Source: Acidobacteriota bacterium (GTDB taxonomy: Bacteria > Acidobacteriota > UBA4820 > DSQY01). Taken from it: 8,230 nt of DNA. The notes beneath the pieces are model-generated. The model made no database searches and was not told the DNA's origin. It worked only from the letters and a program-made list of their open reading frames with translations. This document shows positions 6,212 through 8,230 of the stretch, one piece after another; position 1 is the first letter of the stretch; each line of letters opens with the position of its first letter. Position numbers and translations under genes: made by a program. The stretch spans positions 1 through 8,230 of the forward strand of contig JAEMPZ010000257.1 of the NCBI GenBank assembly GCA_022759065.1. The letters run 5' to 3'.

Positions 6212-7006
6212 ATGCAGCATCTCAAGAACAAAATAGTCTTGGTCACTGGGGCGAGTGCCGGCATCGGCGAGGCGTGCGTTAGGGCTTTCGCCTCTGAAGG
6301 GGCGCGCGTCATCGCGGCCGCTCGCCGCATGGAGCGGCTGGAAGCCCTGGCGCGAGAGGTTCGCCAGGCAGGCTGCGAAATCCTTTCCCTCGGGCTGGAT
6401 GTTCGCGACCGCCAAGCCGTTGAGAGGACGCTTGGGCGTCTTCCCGAGGAATGGTCGGCCGTTGACGTCCTCGTAAACAACGCCGGGTTGGGCAGGGGCC
6501 TTGAGAAACTCTACGAGGGGGACCCGAGCGAATGGGACGAGATGGTTGATACAAACGTAAAGGGACTGTTGTACGTGACGAGAACAATCGTTCCGGGAAT
6601 GGTTTCGCGCGGCCATGGGCACGTCATCAACATCGGTTCGGTTGCCGGCCGCGAAGTGTACCCAGGGGGGAACGTCTATTGCGCCAGCAAGTTCGCCGTG
6701 AAGGCGCTCACGCGCGGGCTCAAGATGGACCTTACAGGAACGCCCGTGCGAGTGACCACAATAGACCCTGGCATGGTCGAAACCGACTTTTCAGTCGTGC
6801 GGTTCCGCGGCGACAAAGCGCGCGCCTCAAAAGTATACGAGAACATTGAGGCGCTCAAAGCGGATGACATAGCTGATGCCGCCGTCTGGGCCGCCACGCG
6901 CCCCGAGCGAGTGGACGTGACCGAAATGGTCATAATGCCCGTCGCCCAGTCCAGCGCCATGCTAAACCACCGCGGGCCGTGGCTGCAAGCGCCGAAGAAG
7001 GGGTGA
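6212..7006 (+). CDS. YdfG-like short-chain dehydrogenase (probable NADP-dependent 3-hydroxy acid dehydrogenase)
   Basis: This 264-residue cytoplasmic SDR has TGASAGIG at 12-19, NNAG at 89-92, and catalytic Ser143, Tyr156 and Lys160. The DVTEMVIMPVAQSS segment near the C-terminus (235-248) resembles the NxxEMMPxxQS region of YdfG-type enzymes, which oxidise 3-hydroxy acids such as L-serine or 3-hydroxypropionate, or reduce malonic semialdehyde. AARRMERL after strand two fits NADP(H). The ATG at 6212 has GGAGG five bases upstream. An in-frame ATG at 6200, also with a usable ribosome site, would add four residues. The gene is divergent from the other dehydrogenase and converges on the protease-like gene with a 31-base gap. 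Family assignment is good. The physiological substrate is inferred. Confidence 0.87.
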   Translation: MQHLKNKIVLVTGASAGIGEACVRAFASEGARVIAAARRMERLEALAREVRQAGCEILSLGLDVRDRQAVERTLGRLPEEWSAVDVLVNNAGLGRGLEKLYEGDPSEWDEMVDTNVKGLLYVTRTIVPGMVSRGHGHVINIGSVAGREVYPGGNVYCASKFAVKALTRGLKMDLTGTPVRVTTIDPGMVETDFSVVRFRGDKARASKVYENIEALKADDIADAAVWAATRPERVDVTEMVIMPVAQSSAMLNHRGPWLQAPKKG

Positions 7007-7037
7007 AGCGGCGCTTGGCTGGGTTTCGCGATAGGTC

Positions 7038-8230
7038 CTATTTGTCATACCCCTTGAAGGCGCAAATGCCCGCTTGAGGGTCAAAGTAAATGTTGTAAAG
7101 GTCGAGGATGTCCCTTCCAACGATCACGCTGTAGGTCAGGCCGTTACCTGAACCGAGCCTCGTGACCTGAACGGTTCCCATAGTCAGCTTCGCGGGCCCA
7201 AGGTAAATGACGGTGTCGTTGGCCACTCCGGTAAGAAAACTGCCTGACATGCCGGTGAAGGATTGAGCGCCGTATTTCACGTTGACCTTAACCCCAAGCT
7301 CCTTGGCCTTCTCGGCGTCCACCATTGTTCTATCGGCCCCTGTGTCCAACATGCCAAAGACATTGGGCTTGTCATTGACCTTGACCGAGACGTAGGGCCG
7401 GTTGAAAACCCAGAGGCTGGGTATTCTCACTATGCCTTGGCCCAAAGCCGCTTCGGGTGGCGTCTTGGGAGGATATAGCGTCAGCTTGCCGTGCCGCCGG
7501 TCGTAGAGAATTCCATAATCGCGAAGGGCAGCCATTGGAATAATGCCGGCGACCGTTTTCCAGAAGTCGGTCTGCTTGTCAATGACAATGGCGGGGACGT
7601 TCTTCAGGGTGATGGGCCCAATGGCGAGCGTGCGCAGCACCACCCAATTAGATGGCCGCGTTCCCCTGGCTCCAAGCCCGATGTACTGGGCCGTGGCGAC
7701 TGGCGCAAGCCCGCTTGCCTTCACGACGCCCTGGCTGACAATAAAAGCGTTGGTTCCCGAGTCCAGAACCATCCACTCTTTTCCGCCGCCGTTGATCGAA
7801 ACCGGCGCAACGACGCTTGTGGTCGTTGAAACGGTCATGGTGTTGCTCATGCTATTGTAGCCGCCCATGCCTAGCGCGGCGAACTCCTTGAATTCGGACC
7901 GCTCCTTCAACGGAATAGTCGCTGGGAGTGAACCGGAGAGTGATTCGTCGAGCAGTTTTCCGTCACCTATGGAGGAATACAATTTGCGCAGGTTCTCGTA
8001 GTCGTCCTTTGATTGAGGGTCAGCGGCGATTAGTTTGTCAATGATCTTGAGGCAGCCTGGCCCTGTTCCGTCCAGGTCCAACGCCTCGTTCAATAAGACT
8101 GGCGCCGGCTTTTCCTGCCTGGCCACGGCGCCAAGAACGAGAAGCTTCGCCTCGTCCTCGCGGCCTGATGCCCTCAATGCCCTCGACGCTTTCGTGATCG
8201 CCAGACCGCCCCAATCTGGATCGGAAAAGA
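7038..8230 (-). CDS. Retropepsin-like aspartic protease with two Asp-Ser/Thr-Gly motifs (5' end outside window)
   Basis: The frame is open to the right edge, so the N-terminus is missing and 397 codons are visible. A TTG at 8177 could serve as a start but lies inside a continuing helical region, so a partial gene is more likely. The first 90 or so residues are helix-rich and TPR-like. Two protease-type domains follow. One carries VLDSGTNAF (DSG at bases 7763-7755) and ends GIIPMAALRDYGILYD. The second carries MLDTGADRTMV (DTG at 7346-7338) and ends VIVGRDILDLYNIYFD. Each has the hydrophobic-Gly pattern of clan AA retropepsins. Two motifs in one chain could form a pseudo-dimeric active site as in pepsin, although DSG in the first lobe may be inactive. 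Substrate and location are unknown. The visible part cannot show whether a signal peptide exists. Confidence 0.8.
   Translation of the reverse strand, partial: FSDPDWGGLAITKASRALRASGREDEAKLLVLGAVARQEKPAPVLLNEALDLDGTGPGCLKIIDKLIAADPQSKDDYENLRKLYSSIGDGKLLDESLSGSLPATIPLKERSEFKEFAALGMGGYNSMSNTMTVSTTTSVVAPVSINGGGKEWMVLDSGTNAFIVSQGVVKASGLAPVATAQYIGLGARGTRPSNWVVLRTLAIGPITLKNVPAIVIDKQTDFWKTVAGIIPMAALRDYGILYDRRHGKLTLYPPKTPPEAALGQGIVRIPSLWVFNRPYVSVKVNDKPNVFGMLDTGADRTMVDAEKAKELGVKVNVKYGAQSFTGMSGSFLTGVANDTVIYLGPAKLTMGTVQVTRLGSGNGLTYSVIVGRDILDLYNIYFDPQAGICAFKGYDK

Noticed and set aside
7007..7037. Possible shared terminator between the convergent genes
   Set aside because: The 31-base gap has only a 4-bp stem (AAGC/GCTT) and no T-run, so a terminator cannot be supported.

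Overview
The window is GC-rich, densely coded bacterial DNA. It most likely comes from an anaerobic or facultative Gram-negative organism with menaquinone-based respiration and abundant c-type cytochromes. The evidence is an octaheme c-type cytochrome, a monoheme c-type cytochrome, a four-helix b-type cytochrome and an outer-membrane barrel of the DUF3373 type. That combination is best known in Geobacter/Desulfuromonas-type bacteria but also occurs in other phyla, so the taxon cannot be fixed from this sequence alone.

The left half (about 30-4914, minus strand) reads as one respiratory operon. Its order is: TATAAT-type promoter, monoheme cytochrome c (4827-4495), DUF3373 porin-like protein (4430-2850, probably starting at a GTG), octaheme cytochrome c with a C-terminal membrane anchor (2774-705), and a HydC/FdnI-like cytochrome b (708-100). 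A GC-rich hairpin follows (40-65) as the likely terminator. The last two genes overlap by ATGA and are probably translationally coupled. The b-type subunit should oxidise menaquinol and pass electrons to the periplasmic octaheme protein. The monoheme cytochrome and the barrel could carry electrons or substrates further out. This looks like a two-gene version of the fused CbcL-type quinol:cytochrome module, but that is inference.

The right half is more ordinary. A short-chain dehydrogenase/reductase (5844-5071, minus) is divergent from a second, YdfG-like one (6212-7006, plus). They are separated by a region of about 370 bases holding a low-complexity GACGA/GTCGT-rich inverted element, a doubtful small membrane-type ORF and a possible promoter. 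The YdfG-like gene converges on a minus-strand retropepsin-like protein (7038 to the right edge). That protein has two Asp-Ser/Thr-Gly motifs in one chain, and its N-terminus lies outside the window.

There are no tRNA, rRNA, CRISPR or transposase features. Nothing here is clearly an undescribed system. The most interesting parts are the split quinol-oxidising cytochrome module packaged with its own barrel and monoheme carrier, and the two-lobed bacterial aspartic protease.
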